A stretch of 64,000 nt of DNA from Neophaeococcomyces mojaviensis (Eukaryota; Ascomycota; Eurotiomycetes; Chaetothyriales). A program made the translations under genes and the position numbers. Within the stretch, counting starts at the first letter, position 1. Every line of letters starts with the position of its first letter. The notes under the pieces are model-generated. The model was not told the origin of the DNA. It ran no database searches and saw only the letters and a list, made by a program, of their open reading frames with translations. Shown piece after piece: positions 11,429 through 23,190 of the stretch. The stretch is taken from assembly GCA_030247915.1 (NCBI GenBank), contig JAPDRQ010000076.1, positions 1 through 64,000 on the forward strand, written 5' to 3'.

Positions 11429-13248
11429 CTATTTCTTCGTCCTTTTCCTTTTCTTACCTTGCATTGCAGTGAATACAGTGGGTTCCTGGTCGAGTAGCAG
11501 GTTAATTTCCTCTTGGGTCCCACCCCTGGCTGCTACTACATCACGAAAGGACGTAATAATCGAATTATTGAGTTTAGTAATACGATTGCGTACCTAGGTA
11601 CCCTCCTTGTCCTTGTCCATCGCCCTGTAGCCTTAAATCTTAGTGTATAGGAGTTTAGCCTCCGCCTCGAGTGTATTAAGTTGACGCTTAATCCGATGAA
11701 GTTATTAATGATAAGAGGTAGGTATAACCTGTAGTAGTTAATCGATTATTAGCTTCTATTTACCCTTATACTTAGGTGTACAATACTTTATAGTCTTCTC
11801 TAGTACTAGATTAGATATAGTTAGCCTATAATTAGCTATATCTTAACGATTAAGTATTACGTTAAGGTTAAGTAAATATAGATAGGCCCGACGCTAGCTA
11901 AATTAAATAGTATCCTTTATAAATACCTTAGTACGTACCTAGGCCTAAAGAATATTAAACTTAGCTCGCTTAAGCCGCTTAGTATTTATTAAATTATATA
12001 TCTTTAATACGCGGGTATACGTAATTTTTAACGACGTAAACGATTACTAATTAAGTAGCTATAATAAATAAAATATTATAGTAGAAATTAAGGGTATATA
12101 TTTTATAATTATATAAAAAAGAAAAAAATAAGAGGATATATAGACTACGAAGTCGTTATTATAATTATTTATTTTACTTATCTTCTTTACTTTTTTATTA
12201 TTATATCCTTAATAAATAATAGTAAGAGGCTATAAATCCTACTTAACTAACTTTTTATATATTAAATTATATATATTTTCGTATTATATTATAATACGTA
12301 GTTATTTCTATAATAATATATAAGAAAGAATTTAGATAATTATAATATTATATTAACGTATATAGTTCTAAATATTACTTATAATATAACTCTAATAGGC
12401 GTCTATAAAGAGAATATACTTTTATTATTATCCTAGATCTATAAAAAAAATATCTTAGTAAACTATTTATCCCTATATTTATTAAAGATTTAATTCTTTT
12501 TAGTAAAACCCTAATACTAATATAGATAGTTTATAATTAAAGGAAACTATTAATTAAATAATTAAAGGGGCTTTTTATCTTAATAAATAACTAATAACTT
12601 AATTATTTAATTCTAGGCGTTTATATGCTCGATTATTAAGATCTAGCTAATCTTAAAGAAGATAATTAATACTAAAGGGCCCTATTTACGATTAAATACT
12701 ACGTATTTTAACTAATAGTAGTTATAGCGCGTCCTAATTTCGTCTATATTCTAAATATTATTAAACTTAATTTAAGAGTCGTCTAAAATACTCTCTATAA
12801 CTTTAAACTAGGTCGTTATTATACTTAAATTACTTATAGCTACGCGCTTAATTTTAAAATACTATTCTTTCTTTAATTTAAGTTCTAGGTGGCGAGTAAT
12901 AAATTATTTAATTTAGTTACGATTAATTAGTTCGAATAACTTAGGTACCGCGATATTTTCTATAGCTAGTGAATTAGCTAAAACTCGTATTTTCTTATAG
13001 TTAATAGGCCTATACTATTACTATAGACGTAGAATATATTATATAAGTACTCTTTCCTATTCATTGGACAGTTTAGTATAACTTGGTAGCCTATAGAGTT
13101 TGGAATAGGTACCGCGGCTGCGATCCCAGACAGTGGATCCAGATACGCCTTCAACACCTGCGGCTTTCATTATATTGTGATCAGGATCATCTCGAGCGGC
13201 CTGCAGGGCACGTTGAATGCATTGCTCACGTTCAAATCGATTATCCAT
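11429..13248 (-). pseudogene. pogo/Fot1 transposase, RIP-destroyed
   Basis: The N-terminus is intact from the ATG at 13248: MDNRFEREQCIQRALQAARD, then KAAGVEGVSGSTVWDRSRGT, the psq-type helix-turn-helix that opens fungal pogo transposases. The C-terminus is also readable: AARGGTQEEINLLLDQEP and a basic tail KKRKRTKK with stop at 11429-11431. Between them about 1.4 kb is saturated with stops made by C-to-T and G-to-A changes at CpA/TpG. The full span, about 606 codons, fits the family. No active product is possible. Confidence 0.88.
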
Positions 13249-13306
13249 GATTTTGTGGCTTGCTATTGCAGCTATAGATGGACAGGCTATGGAAGTGGTG
13301 GATAAT

Positions 13307-13354
13307 CGTGGATTTCCGGAATGGTGGTGTTTCCGAAATGGTGGTGGATCGGGT
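13307..13354 (-). repeat. right terminal inverted repeat of pogo-like element
   Basis: Reverse complement of the left terminus, with a T-to-C change in the second internal motif and divergence at the inner edge. Followed by the TA duplication at 13355-13356. Confidence 0.92.
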
Positions 13355-14058
13355 TACCGCTAGCGACGAGCTGCGCACCTGATTAGGGATAGTTCACTAG
13401 ATCATGGCTTGCGTCACCACATGTAACCTTAACGTCAACTGCGAGGTACGTTGCTATTTTCGCTGTCAACGCGAATCTTTTAGGCCTCATTAATTTTGCA
13501 TCTGCCAATAACATTTCCGCCCTGTGGACACAGTCTCGGTTGTTTGCATGTTAACGCTGTGGGTTGTGTTAGCTGATGTACCAGCATTCCCATACCCAAA
13601 CCGCTCAGACTTCGGATAAAAGTTCTTAGTCATACTTACTGAAGCTACACCGAGTCTAGCCTCGATGGGTGGCTCATTTGCGCAAGCAAGGTGAACATGA
13701 TATACAAGCTTTGCAGAAGAAAAGGCCAGATGAAGATGATACGTGATTGAGCATACTTGCGAGATATCGATGAACATATTTCTCCCCTAAAGAGCATGAT
13801 ACCAATCACTGAGCAAGCACTAAAAATTTATGCCAAGCCCAGTAACTGCTAGGCCGGACCGATGGTGTACTGCGGGAAACCATCTTTGGGATGTGCGTTC
13901 TGTCGGATGAGGAGACTGAAGGTTGGTCTTAAGCCTCACTTTTCTGCACGTATTGGATATTGATTAACAGAAGCTAGTGTGATCGAAACCGTCCAGGCTG
14001 TGGAAATTGTCGAAGAACAAATCGAGAGTGCCCTGGCTACCGCTCGGAGACTGATCTT
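13355..14058. other. gene-free stretch
   Basis: Lies between the transposon and the transcription-factor-domain gene; it should hold that gene's promoter. A 95-codon minus-strand frame (13490-13777) has no recognisable features. Confidence 0.5.
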
Positions 14059-15790
14059 ATGTTCCGTGACGAGAGCAGCACAATCACTCGAAAATACGGA
14101 GGATTTCCAAAGACAAACAACGACATCGTCCAAAGTATTGCTAGTGAGACCAAAGAAACCACAAAACGAGAGAAGAAGTGCCGAAAAAGCGTTGATGCAA
14201 ATTCAGCCTGCTACTTGATGTCCCGGCAGCACTCAGATAGAAACGTCAGCGACTCAACAATCAACGCTCTAATGCGTCTAACGCTTCGTAAAGGGCAACC
14301 TAATCATGCAAACGTCTATTCCGTCCCTGGTATACCAAATTATGTCCACGAGGTTTTGCACCATGGTGAGTTGCAATCGTAAATACCCTCCCCCGCAAGA
14401 TTTCTTTTCCTAAATGATGGCACACCTATCACAGCCGGAGCTGTTTTGATCTTGCTGCGATTTGCTGACAGAGGTTTCCCGAAGCACTAAACTACACCTG
14501 GCCGGGTGTGACAACGACAGAGTTGAATCTTCCCATGAACCCTGTCAATGTGGCTTGGCTCACATGTGCCATGGAATCTCCCGTATCATTCTACGCATTT
14601 GTCCTTGGAGCCGCTCTCCATCGATGTTATCTCCAGCCGGATGGTCTTGTGGGTCGAGAGAACACGATACTGCATTTGGTCTACAAGAAAAATGCTCTCC
14701 GGCTCATTCACCACCAGATCAGCAGTCTAGATAAGGCACCATCTGATGCGTTATTGGTGGCCGTGCTCATTATGGCAGCCCACAGTCAACGAGATTTTGT
14801 CAAACCAAGCGTTCCTGCATCCACGTCACCTCTAGCAGCAACCCAGAACCTGGACTTCTATGGAAACATCGGTTTTACTACTGCTCATCTAGCTGCTCTC
14901 TATGTATTAGTGGAGCAGAAGGGAGGCTTGGAATCCATCAAACTTTATGGGTTACGAGACACCCTTTCTTTGTATGTACTCCATGTTACTTCAAACCCCG
15001 GGAGTGCAAATTCTAACATAGATGAATTGATCTAATGTTCTTTCACAGTGCTGATATCCTTGCCTCGACCTACCGTCTCATTTCTCCTAAGTTTGACTTT
15101 GATATTCAAGCCGTGGTATCAATGAGGTCTCAACTGCAACCACATATCACGAGTGTGCCCGTTCCATCTTGTCTCGGTTTCCATGAACTGAACCATGACC
15201 AGGACTGCACGGATCTGGTTGGTGTTGTGCGCTTTGTTGCAGAAGTTGTTTTGGAACTCGACCACTTTGCAAAGAAGAGGAGGAATGCATTTGGTCTGAC
15301 GAAGATCATACAGCTGCGGAACGCCGCGCAGCACAAGCTACTGTCACTTGCGCCACAGGTGTATCAGGAAAGAGGTCAGAGGAGCATGATTTACCGAGCG
15401 TGCTGGTATGCCGCACTCATATTCAGTGACCTTGTCCTTTTCCCTCTACCTCCAGCAACAGGGGTGAGAGTAAGGCTTTGCGATGAGCTTCGACGCACCA
15501 TAAGCGAAGAGAGCTTAGAAGGGTGGTGGGAATGTTGTCCAGGCACCTTGACGTGGGTTTTGGTCCTTGGAGGCCTTGGAAGCTTATCTACGCCCCATAG
15601 ATCTTGGTACACAACGCAGTTGCGAACAACGAGTAAAAGGCTCGGCTTGACAAGTTGGGAACAGTTTGGGAACGTAGTCGGCTGCTACCTATGGTGGGAC
15701 TACGTGTGTGATAGTCTGGCAATGAAACTCTGGCACGATGTAGGTGAGCAAGACTCGGTGGTCTTCGGTACTCCAATTCATGCTCAGTAG
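14059..15790 (+). CDS. fungal-specific transcription-factor-domain protein without zinc cluster
   Basis: A three-exon model: 14059-14378, 14474-14971 and 15049-15790. The second intron (77 bp, GTATGT to CACAG) is secure and yields LRDTLSFADILAS across the junction. The first intron is less sure: the obvious donor after CACCATG (14366) breaks the frame, whereas GTAAAT at 14379 with acceptor CAGAG keeps it. The middle and C-terminal parts (EALNYTWPGV, ENTILHLVYKKNALRLIHHQ, ALYVLVEQKGGLESIKLYG, FVAEVVLELDHF) follow the pattern of the fungal TF-like proteins related to Fungal_trans_2. The N-terminus is Lys/Arg-rich with the motif FPKTNNDIVQSIASE. No CxxCx6C zinc binuclear cluster is seen, so DNA binding is doubtful. 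Likely nuclear; target unknown. Confidence 0.72.
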
Positions 15791-16870
15791 CAATGTTAGC
15801 AAACACGAATTTTGTGGCTGCAGGATACTGCCTTAGATTTCGACTATATTAGCGAAATTCAAGGCGGCCAGCCATAGAGCCATCGCCAATGGTGACCTGA
15901 CTGGTAACCTAGAGCTTAGCTTGCTATCAGCAGAGCCATATGCTACGCGAGCCACTGAAATGTAAGTACTTAGTGCAATTTACCAAACGACCACATTATG
16001 GAGTGAGAGAACAAAGTGCTCTGTATGGGTAAGATCCTCCACAGATTTGACGCGTATGTAACACTACGGGTTGGCAAAACCCAAGCTCCACGGAAGGTGA
16101 ATCAAACCACTGATTTCAGTGCAACGAGGGGCTGTGAGTTTTGTCAAACCCTGGTGGTAGCTTATTTTGGACTGATGTCATAATACTCCACATACACTAT
16201 GTATCACCCGAATTACTTAATCGCGGTCTGATCGGCAACGAATTGCATACCGAATTAAGCTACATGCTATCTTCCGAATTGCATTCCATATCCGTTTTAC
16301 ATCTCTACTACTGATGTTCCAGAGGCAGCTACTGACCTTACGTTTCTTGCCGCTTAATGGTTAGTCCGAAACTCCGAACCTGCTTGGCCTCTTTCCATGT
16401 CCTGCTTCCACACGTTCTGCAGCCTGTCTATTTGGTTAGCCATATGATCGGCGGGAGCAACACTATGTGCAACTTCCTACGATCGTCCTCAGAGAGCTAT
16501 GAGTTCATGTGTTTCAGGGCCAGCTGTGGATTTTCTTGCATAGCCCTGATCCATTGCAGGAACATACATATCTTCAGCCAAGGTACATTGCGGAATGATG
16601 TCCAAGGTCGACACATGGATTTCGCAAAGCACAAATGAGAACTACTCTCTGTTGATTTCGTCGTTCACCTTTTATCGCCGCGAAAGCAACCTCGAAACTA
16701 AACCCGTTTGGAACAATCGACTTCGAGATTCTGGCAACAACACGCTGAAGCGCAGTTCTCTGCAACTGTTCTCAAAACGTGCCTTCTAATCACTTGGAGA
16801 CATCGAGGACAAATATATGCCACGCCGTCGACCATCCTTATCTTTCAGGTTTCCATCAACCTAGGGCAAC
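15791..16870. other. gene-free stretch
   Basis: About 1.1 kb between two plus-strand genes. A frame of about 95 codons from the ATG at 16355 has no family features. The right end should be the promoter of the TMEM184-like gene. Confidence 0.5.
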
Positions 16871-18239
16871 ATGTCCAACATCATCAACAACTTACCATCA
16901 AATTCAACTCTCGCGAAGGCAATAGTCGAATCGTTTGAGGTTGCCGAAAAAACATGCTCCACTCCAACTGTTTTCTGTAGGTGGGCCCGCCGCCTGAGCT
17001 TCAAGAATCATACTGATCAGTTACAGATTACGCGGAAAAGTTACCTGGTGTAGGTATCACCGTCCATGAGTTGCTTGTGATCTTGTCAAGTATTCCGACT
17101 GTGCTTTGCTGTCTGATCTCCGTGTACATCATAACTGGCCATTATCTGCATTGGGTCCAGCCGAAAGAACAAAAGCAGTAAGTCCCGTCCTCAGAGACGT
17201 ACTGAGGGATTAGTCTTAACACTATATCGACAGAATCGTCCTGTGTATCGCCTATTTGCCAATATTCTGCATCGTAAACTTCTTCGCTGCATGGTTCTAC
17301 CAAGCGTACAGCTACATTACTCCCATTCTATCATTATATACGGCAAAGGGATTGGTTGCTGTCTTTCTGTTGTATGTTGCCTATCTTTGTCCAGAGGAGA
17401 CACACCGAGACGATTTTCATGTTGGGCTCGAGAGACGTGGGTACTATGGCGCGAAGAAACACGACAGAGGAAGCTTGAGATGGTTTCGAGTGAGTCAAAC
17501 CGTCTGTCTTGAACGCGCATCTCAGCTGACTGGGCAGATAATCTGGGCTCTAGTATTTCAGCTGGTGCCCGTCACGATAATTCTATTCCCGGTACAATAC
17601 ATCGTTGTGCAGGTGATCTGTCCATTGGACTCTCGCCTCGAAACGGCAGAGATGACCCTTGCCGCTCTACAATTTGTAACGACCGCAGTCGCATGGAATG
17701 CCATATTCATTTATTACAGGCGCACCAAGAGCCAGCTGCGCAACCACCGAGGGTCACGGAAGCTCAATGCATTTCAAAGTCTCGTCGGTCTACAATCTAT
17801 ACAAGCTCTCATCTTCCCTTTGGTTACGCAAGCAAGTTCATACTATCCCACCAAGTACGTTAGCTACGAGGACTTTTCAAGTACGATTCCTGCTTTCATG
17901 ACTTGCTGGGAATCGTTGATATTCGCAATCTTATTTCTACAGGTCTTCTCTTTCACACCCTATAGAAATGCAGTGCTGGAAGATCTAGAACGTCCGGCAA
18001 CAGTTGGACGTGCCGTCAAGGACACTCTCAATCAGATGGATATCGTCAAGGGCACCTGGTATCTGTTTCAGATAATATTCCACACAGCGGATCGGGCCGA
18101 CTCAGAAGACATGTCAAGGTTACGCATCAAACAGGGCCGTTATGACAATGTTGCGGCATACGAAAGCGAAGTCGAGCTCAGGCACAGTGAAGAATCCCAT
18201 AGCCATATTCTGCAAAAGCTTAATTCGCAGGAAGCTTGA
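16871..18239 (+). CDS. TMEM184/organic solute transporter Ost-alpha family membrane protein (DUF300)
   Basis: Three exons, 16871-16976, 17027-17177 and 17234-18239, with GT-AG introns of 50 and 56 bp; 420 aa. Spliced codons read FYYAEKLPGVGITVHELL then PKEQKQIVLCIAYLPIFCIV, the family hallmark (a Q-R/K block followed by PIY/PIF in TM2). Seven TM helices are expected: about 50-70, 86-106, 112-128, then pairs in the C-terminal half (WALVFQLVPVTIILFPV, MTLAALQFVTTAVAW, FQSLVGLQSIQALIFPLV, WESLIFAILFLQVF). The C-terminal tail is hydrophilic. Fungal members are vacuolar or plasma-membrane proteins of unclear function; animal relatives form steroid transporters with Ost-beta. Intact; isolated from functional partners. 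Confidence 0.9.
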
Positions 18240-19683
18240 CCAGCTCGATTCTTTATGGTCAAGGCTGAATTGAAACGATTGCATGTGGCATTAATCTACT
18301 CTACATACAGACCGCTAGTCCACAGCAGGTCTTCTTGCTGACACCAAAAGGCTTGCTCCCAAGGCATGCCACTGCGGTGCATATAAAGAACGGCATAGAC
18401 TAAAAACCAAGGAGCTCCACCTTGGAATGGTAGCATAATAGTATTCGTGATCGCATCTAGCTGTCACCAATTTGTCTTCATGCAATATAAGACCAGGTTC
18501 TCTATCAATAAGTACATAGCGCTCTATACATCTCCTAGGACAACCCAAGACCATATATAGACACAATCTAGACACTACATCGAATCAATCGCAAGAGGAT
18601 TACTCAGCTTTGAAGGAAATGTAGGCAATTATACACAAAAGAGTCCTACGCTTATTTGATTCACGGTAAGCATGCTTTTACCTGAAATTTATCTCACTTG
18701 CTGGATACCTACACATAACGAAACTTAAGTCATCGGAGCCATATCGCTTAGTCAGTCAATATATTTCGTACTGGCACAAAAGTAAAGACGATCCGTTCTT
18801 CTTCACAAACGTCGTTTTCCGCTGTCGGCTTAGTGCAATTCGAGATCTGGTGTTGAATTCGAAGATCAAGGCTTAGATTATATTTCCAGCTTGGCTAACA
18901 ACTAAGTCTGAATGCTTCAGCGATCTGGTACAGACAGCATACAAAGATGTGGCGCGAACTGCTGACCTTGATTCCTGAAAAATGAACACCGTGCCGATTG
19001 AGGAATGACAGTGATCTGCTGCAGAAGTGGCATAATTGCTTCCTGTGGCCCTGCTAGTTTGACCGCTGCTGTAGATAGGAAAGCTATTGTGATTAAAAAT
19101 ACACGAGACAATCGTTGTGCGAACCTCGACCTGGCTGTCGCAGTATTCAGAAGCTGCTCTGCGCATCATGGTTGTGACGTGCCAAGACGCTGGACTAGGA
19201 GGCTCTATCGACCATGCCCAAAAGAGACACTCTCCAGCCCTCAGCCGCTCCTCGCCCCAACCACGCCTCACTCTTGCCTTTTTTCTTCAAGCTATCAACC
19301 TTGTCAGGCGGTCTGTTGAAAGGGACTACTAGTAGTCTACCTCTACTGTGCTTCTGATCTGCATAGCAACAAGTACGGTTCGATGATTATCTTCAACACC
19401 TTTTCAGCCTTTCGGACCTTTCCTGTCCATAGCGATGATTGTCGCTACGAATCAGGGCGAACATAGCCCTAGATGCGAAACTGTTTGCATAGCGCTCTGC
19501 ATGTATTTGTCTTGCCACCGTCACATACTGCGGTATTGTGGCTGCTAATGCTTCATCTTTAAGCTGTTCGCTTGCCGTAAGGATAGCTGTTGAGATGATT
19601 AACACAATCTTTAGCTTTCGGCTTCAAATCGAAAATAACGACCTGTGAGCCACAAACTTCTCCTACGTAGCCTTAATTCAAAG
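18240..19683. other. gene-free stretch
   Basis: About 1.4 kb without a supported gene; short frames on both strands lack family patterns. Should contain the promoter of the DUF3176-like gene at its right end. Confidence 0.5.
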
Positions 19684-20673
19684 ATGGCAGGCTCGCGACA
19701 ATCGAGCCACAATACCTTCTCGACCAGCGGTATCGCTCCTTCTCAGCCTGCTCAGTCACAAGCTGGCGTCACCGTCCCAACGGCTGGTCGCAGCCAGACA
19801 CAACCCGCAACCGCGACTGAGACAGCCAGTCAAGCGGCGTCGGTAACAGTAACCCCATCGGCAACTAACTTGCCAGCTGTACCTGCGACTCCCGCCGGTC
19901 CTGCACTCCAGCAAGGCCAATCTGCGCAATCACCTGCAAGTGCTCCGACAGTCTCTGCCGCGCAGACGCCGACGCAGCCACTCCCGCAAACCACTATCCA
20001 ACCTTTGAATATCCAGTCAATACGTCCAAAACCAAATGTGGCGCCGCCATCTACTCGGTTGAAGCATGGGCTTCGCAGGTTCATTTCTCGTTGGAACGAT
20101 TGGTGGATTCTTGAGGTTGCGGCTGGAATACTGAGCATTGTATGCTTGATCACAATCGTAATCATCCTTGGCCATTTTGATGGTGCATCATTGTCCAAGT
20201 GGCACTCCTGGATCACACCTAATGCAATGGTTTCTGTGCTTGCCACTGTCTCCAAATCTTCTGTCCTCTTGCCAGTGGCAGAATGTATATCCCAGCTTAC
20301 ATGGTTGCAGTTCCAGAGGCCACATTCCCTGCAGCTGATACAGGAGATTGATGAAGCAAGCCGGGGCGCCCTGGGATCATTCAACAATGAGACGTTCATT
20401 AAAATCCAATGGCCGTGGATAACATTACCTGTTATCGTGGTTTTGTCCGCAAATATCCTCTTAGCGATAATGATCGTGCAAAGTCGCAGGAAACGAGCTC
20501 CAATTTGGAAAAGCTCGGTACTTGCGCTTCTATTCCATGGGTTGCAGCCAAGCAGGATCAATACTGGTAACGAGCCCATGAGTTTTCTGTCGGAGTTGGA
20601 GCTGTTGGCTGAACAAAAGAAGGTGAGACTCGTGGGAGCGAATGCACAGGACTTGCGCTTCACTCCTTCCTGA
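19684..20673 (+). CDS. DUF3176-like membrane protein with the middle domain missing
   Basis: 329 aa from the ATG at 19684. Residues 1-125 are a Gln/Pro/Thr/Ala-rich disordered tail. Residues 137-210 show the DUF3176 start: WWILEVAAGILSIVCLITIV, an ILGHFDG turn, a second helix (NAMVSVLATVSKSSVLLPVA), then the signature ECISQLTWLQF and EIDEASRGALGS (about 222-232). At once it jumps to the C-terminal signature ETFIKIQWPWITLPVIVV and APIWKSSVLALLFHGL. In family members several hundred residues (TM3 and a large ectodomain) normally separate these blocks. No splice sites are needed to read through. It may be an internally deleted allele still in frame, or a natural short form. Localisation: membrane; function unknown. 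Confidence 0.8.
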   Translation: MAGSRQSSHNTFSTSGIAPSQPAQSQAGVTVPTAGRSQTQPATATETASQAASVTVTPSATNLPAVPATPAGPALQQGQSAQSPASAPTVSAAQTPTQPLPQTTIQPLNIQSIRPKPNVAPPSTRLKHGLRRFISRWNDWWILEVAAGILSIVCLITIVIILGHFDGASLSKWHSWITPNAMVSVLATVSKSSVLLPVAECISQLTWLQFQRPHSLQLIQEIDEASRGALGSFNNETFIKIQWPWITLPVIVVLSANILLAIMIVQSRRKRAPIWKSSVLALLFHGLQPSRINTGNEPMSFLSELELLAEQKKVRLVGANAQDLRFTPS

Positions 20674-23190
20674 TGGATACATCATTGGAGAAATTGCGCT
20701 TGATGCTCGATTATTCCTAAATCGTTGTTATTGCAACTGTCAAAACGTTAAAGTAGTCGACAGTGGCAGAGGATTTCCATCATGTATCAAAATCTAAAAT
20801 AGGCAACTGGAATCAAGGATTATACTGCTCACTGGCAGTGTGCCGCCTGTTCAACCTAGGCTCATGTACATACTTCGACCCTACACTCCTTGCACTAACG
20901 CTTGCACTCCTTGCAGTATCCAGGTACATTTCTGCTTCTCGTATTGTAAGATTCCGTTCACGCTGCAAGAACCTGATCTCTCGTCTCCCGGCTCCAACAC
21001 TACAACCTTACTTTCAGCGCTAGCGATAAAGCTGATCAGATGACTACCAGTCGCTTTGCTCATGGAACCAAAAAGGATGAGTATGTATTTTCGATCTAGA
21101 TACACAGCTGGTCTGGTAAACGCTGAGTGATCTAGTGACTATAACAACGAACCCTATTGGAATAACGGAGAGAGCTATTCCTCCTTTGCTCCTGGTAGCT
21201 TTAAGCCAAAAAGATAGCCTAGTTCTTCTTTCCCCGGCCTTCCCATCATTCGATTGGCATTTTCACCGAAAGCACTCGTGACCAGTTGCCTCTTCCTCGC
21301 TTGCAGGTGAATGGCACGATCCACGATCATGAAACCATTCTGTTATGGGAACATCTCATCGGCGTTTTTCTCACTGATCAAGATTTGATAGACAGTAAAA
21401 TTACGCCATTACCCAATACGATACCGATCTACCGCCCGAAGCTCCAAGGAAGAATTCCAACCTGGGTCCAGGATGACCACATAGTTAGTCCCTAACAGGT
21501 TCAGGCCGCATTGCCTGCTTCAAGACTGATCAGTATAACTTTGCTGTTGTGATTATGTCACAATCCTCCCTGTGCACAAGGCTAAGGTAGACTGGAGCTG
21601 GATTTGTGCTGTTGGGGTATAAGGAGTAGTAGGTATAACACTAGGAGGCTGAGGGATATTATGGTGTAGTATATGCTAAAAGTGGATGAGACGAACTTGG
21701 GATTGGGACAGGACTATGACAGTGGTCATGAGTCTGAAGGTAGGGTTGAGGGTATGGACTTAGGTTCAATACGGAAAGGGAGACTATGAGAGGAATGACT
21801 AGAAGTAGATCAGTATATATAAACCACGTGCTCAGTAGATTCTCATCCCTGCTCATTGATACGACGAGTGGTTATTTTCCTCCCCTTACCATCCTGATTC
21901 GGGCCTTTCAGTATCTCCCTTAACTATCTGGTATCTCGATAGTATGAATATTTGTTACAAACCCTTTAACCTGCAGAGTTGAGCTCTGTCTGTTGGGCGT
22001 AAACATGCTCCTGCTTGTTCGTGGTACCAGATTGAATGCTAGCTCGTCACTTTCTACCTAAAGCTAGACGATCTTAACTGTCCTAGCAGCCACTTAGTAA
22101 CGAGAAGTCCTGTGATAGACTGGCTTGTGAATTACTGGCTGTCAGACTCTCATTATGGCTAGTTTTGGCGCAAGCACTCTATGCCTAGTCGACTGCCTTC
22201 TGCTCCTGGTTGAAGTCGGCCAAACCACAAATAAATGGTTCTCACATTCTTTCGAGGACATAAGTCTAGTGCATAGGAAAAGAGTGTTTTAAGCTTGCTT
22301 AAGGTCAGGCTCTAATAATTATGCCGGGTTGTTTTCAGTTGGAGTCTTAGCATTTTCCAGCCCAAAAGCATGGCTACCATACTCAGAATCCCAACCTCGT
22401 CGGTTAAGCATAAGACGGTGGCCATCGTGTGATGAATATTGATGATATTTCATGGAGCACTCGTCACATATCGCCAAGGAAGACAAGCACCAATCTAAAG
22501 TTGTTGCCTGTTGAAGGCGCAATCTCGCCGGTTTTGAGCACTTTAAGCGCCCACTTCGCCCACCAGGCCAGTCGCCAAGTACCTCTAGGCTTTCACAACT
22601 ATCTGCTAAGAGTAAAATATCCGAGCCATCTCCACTTTCCCTTTCTTAGCTTCCTTCTGTCGAACGAACTTTGCGTCAAAAGCGTTCTGACTGCGGAAAG
22701 GTGAGGGTAAAATTGATTGCGAACAATTCTTAGATTCAATACAAGCGCCATGGTCTCTGTTAGAGCGACATGGCCTTTCATTCCAAAACTTTCGTGGTCA
22801 GGCTGATAATGGTTCAAGGCCTTCCTTTGGTATTTACTTGGCTCGACTATGACAAGTCACGCCCTAAAATGCACTAACAATGTCGGCCCCCATATTTAGA
22901 CCACGTGCAGCAAATAAACACATGTCAGGATATGCACACTGTGCCAAAAGGATACATAACATGAGACCTGTTGGAGGTCTAAAATTGGGCGTCCATGCTT
23001 GTCAGCCTTTGTCCGGTGCTAGTTGAGGACCGAAGCTTAGCATTCGTTACAACACACCACCAATGTACCAGAGTCTCGTAAAGAAATGATATTTTGTTGC
23101 GGTTTCGACTTCCTCCTCTGACAGTGCAATTCGAAATTGTTGGCTTGTATCACCAGCGCACCCAACGGGTAAAACCTCCCAGCACAAATC
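20674..23190. other. gene-free stretch containing an LTR remnant
   Basis: About 2.5 kb with no supported gene. The only structured feature is the LTR-like sequence at 21610-21924. Confidence 0.55.
21610..21924 (+). repeat. putative solo or 5' LTR of a Copia-like element
   Basis: Begins TGTTGGGGTATAAGG, carries a TATA-box-like TATATATAAACC (about 21814-21825), and ends near CCCTTAACTA, roughly inverse to its start. Just downstream, TGGTATC (about 21929) resembles the initiator-Met primer-binding site common in Copia elements (TGGTATCAGAGC), with changes after the seventh base. The first ~80 bp recur at 2854. No internal coding region or target duplication was found, so boundaries are approximate. 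Confidence 0.55.

Larger units (their letters stand above)
11305..13354 (-). mobile_element. pogo/Fot1-type Tc1-mariner DNA transposon, RIP-inactivated
   Basis: A 2,050-bp unit bounded by inverted repeats of about 47 bp with few mismatches, and by a TA duplication (11303-11304 and 13355-13356). Each terminus begins ACCCGATCC and carries two tandem copies of CACCACCATTTCGGAAA-like sequence, candidate transposase-binding sites. TA target, size and a minus-strand transposase gene (see separate entry) fit the pogo/Fot1 branch of Tc1-mariner. From about 11640 to 13040 the DNA is extremely AT-rich and nearly free of CpA/TpG; for example 11881-12120 has none. The outer ~300 bp at each end keep normal composition. 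Confidence 0.92.

Noticed and set aside
13490..13777. 95-codon minus-strand ATG frame beside the transposon
   Set aside because: No hydrophobic leader, domain or repeat; probably chance in moderately GC DNA.
14059..14378. Zn2Cys6 binuclear cluster in the TF-domain gene
   Set aside because: The region has only isolated Cys residues (KKCRK, NSACYL); no CxxCx6C pattern in any frame.
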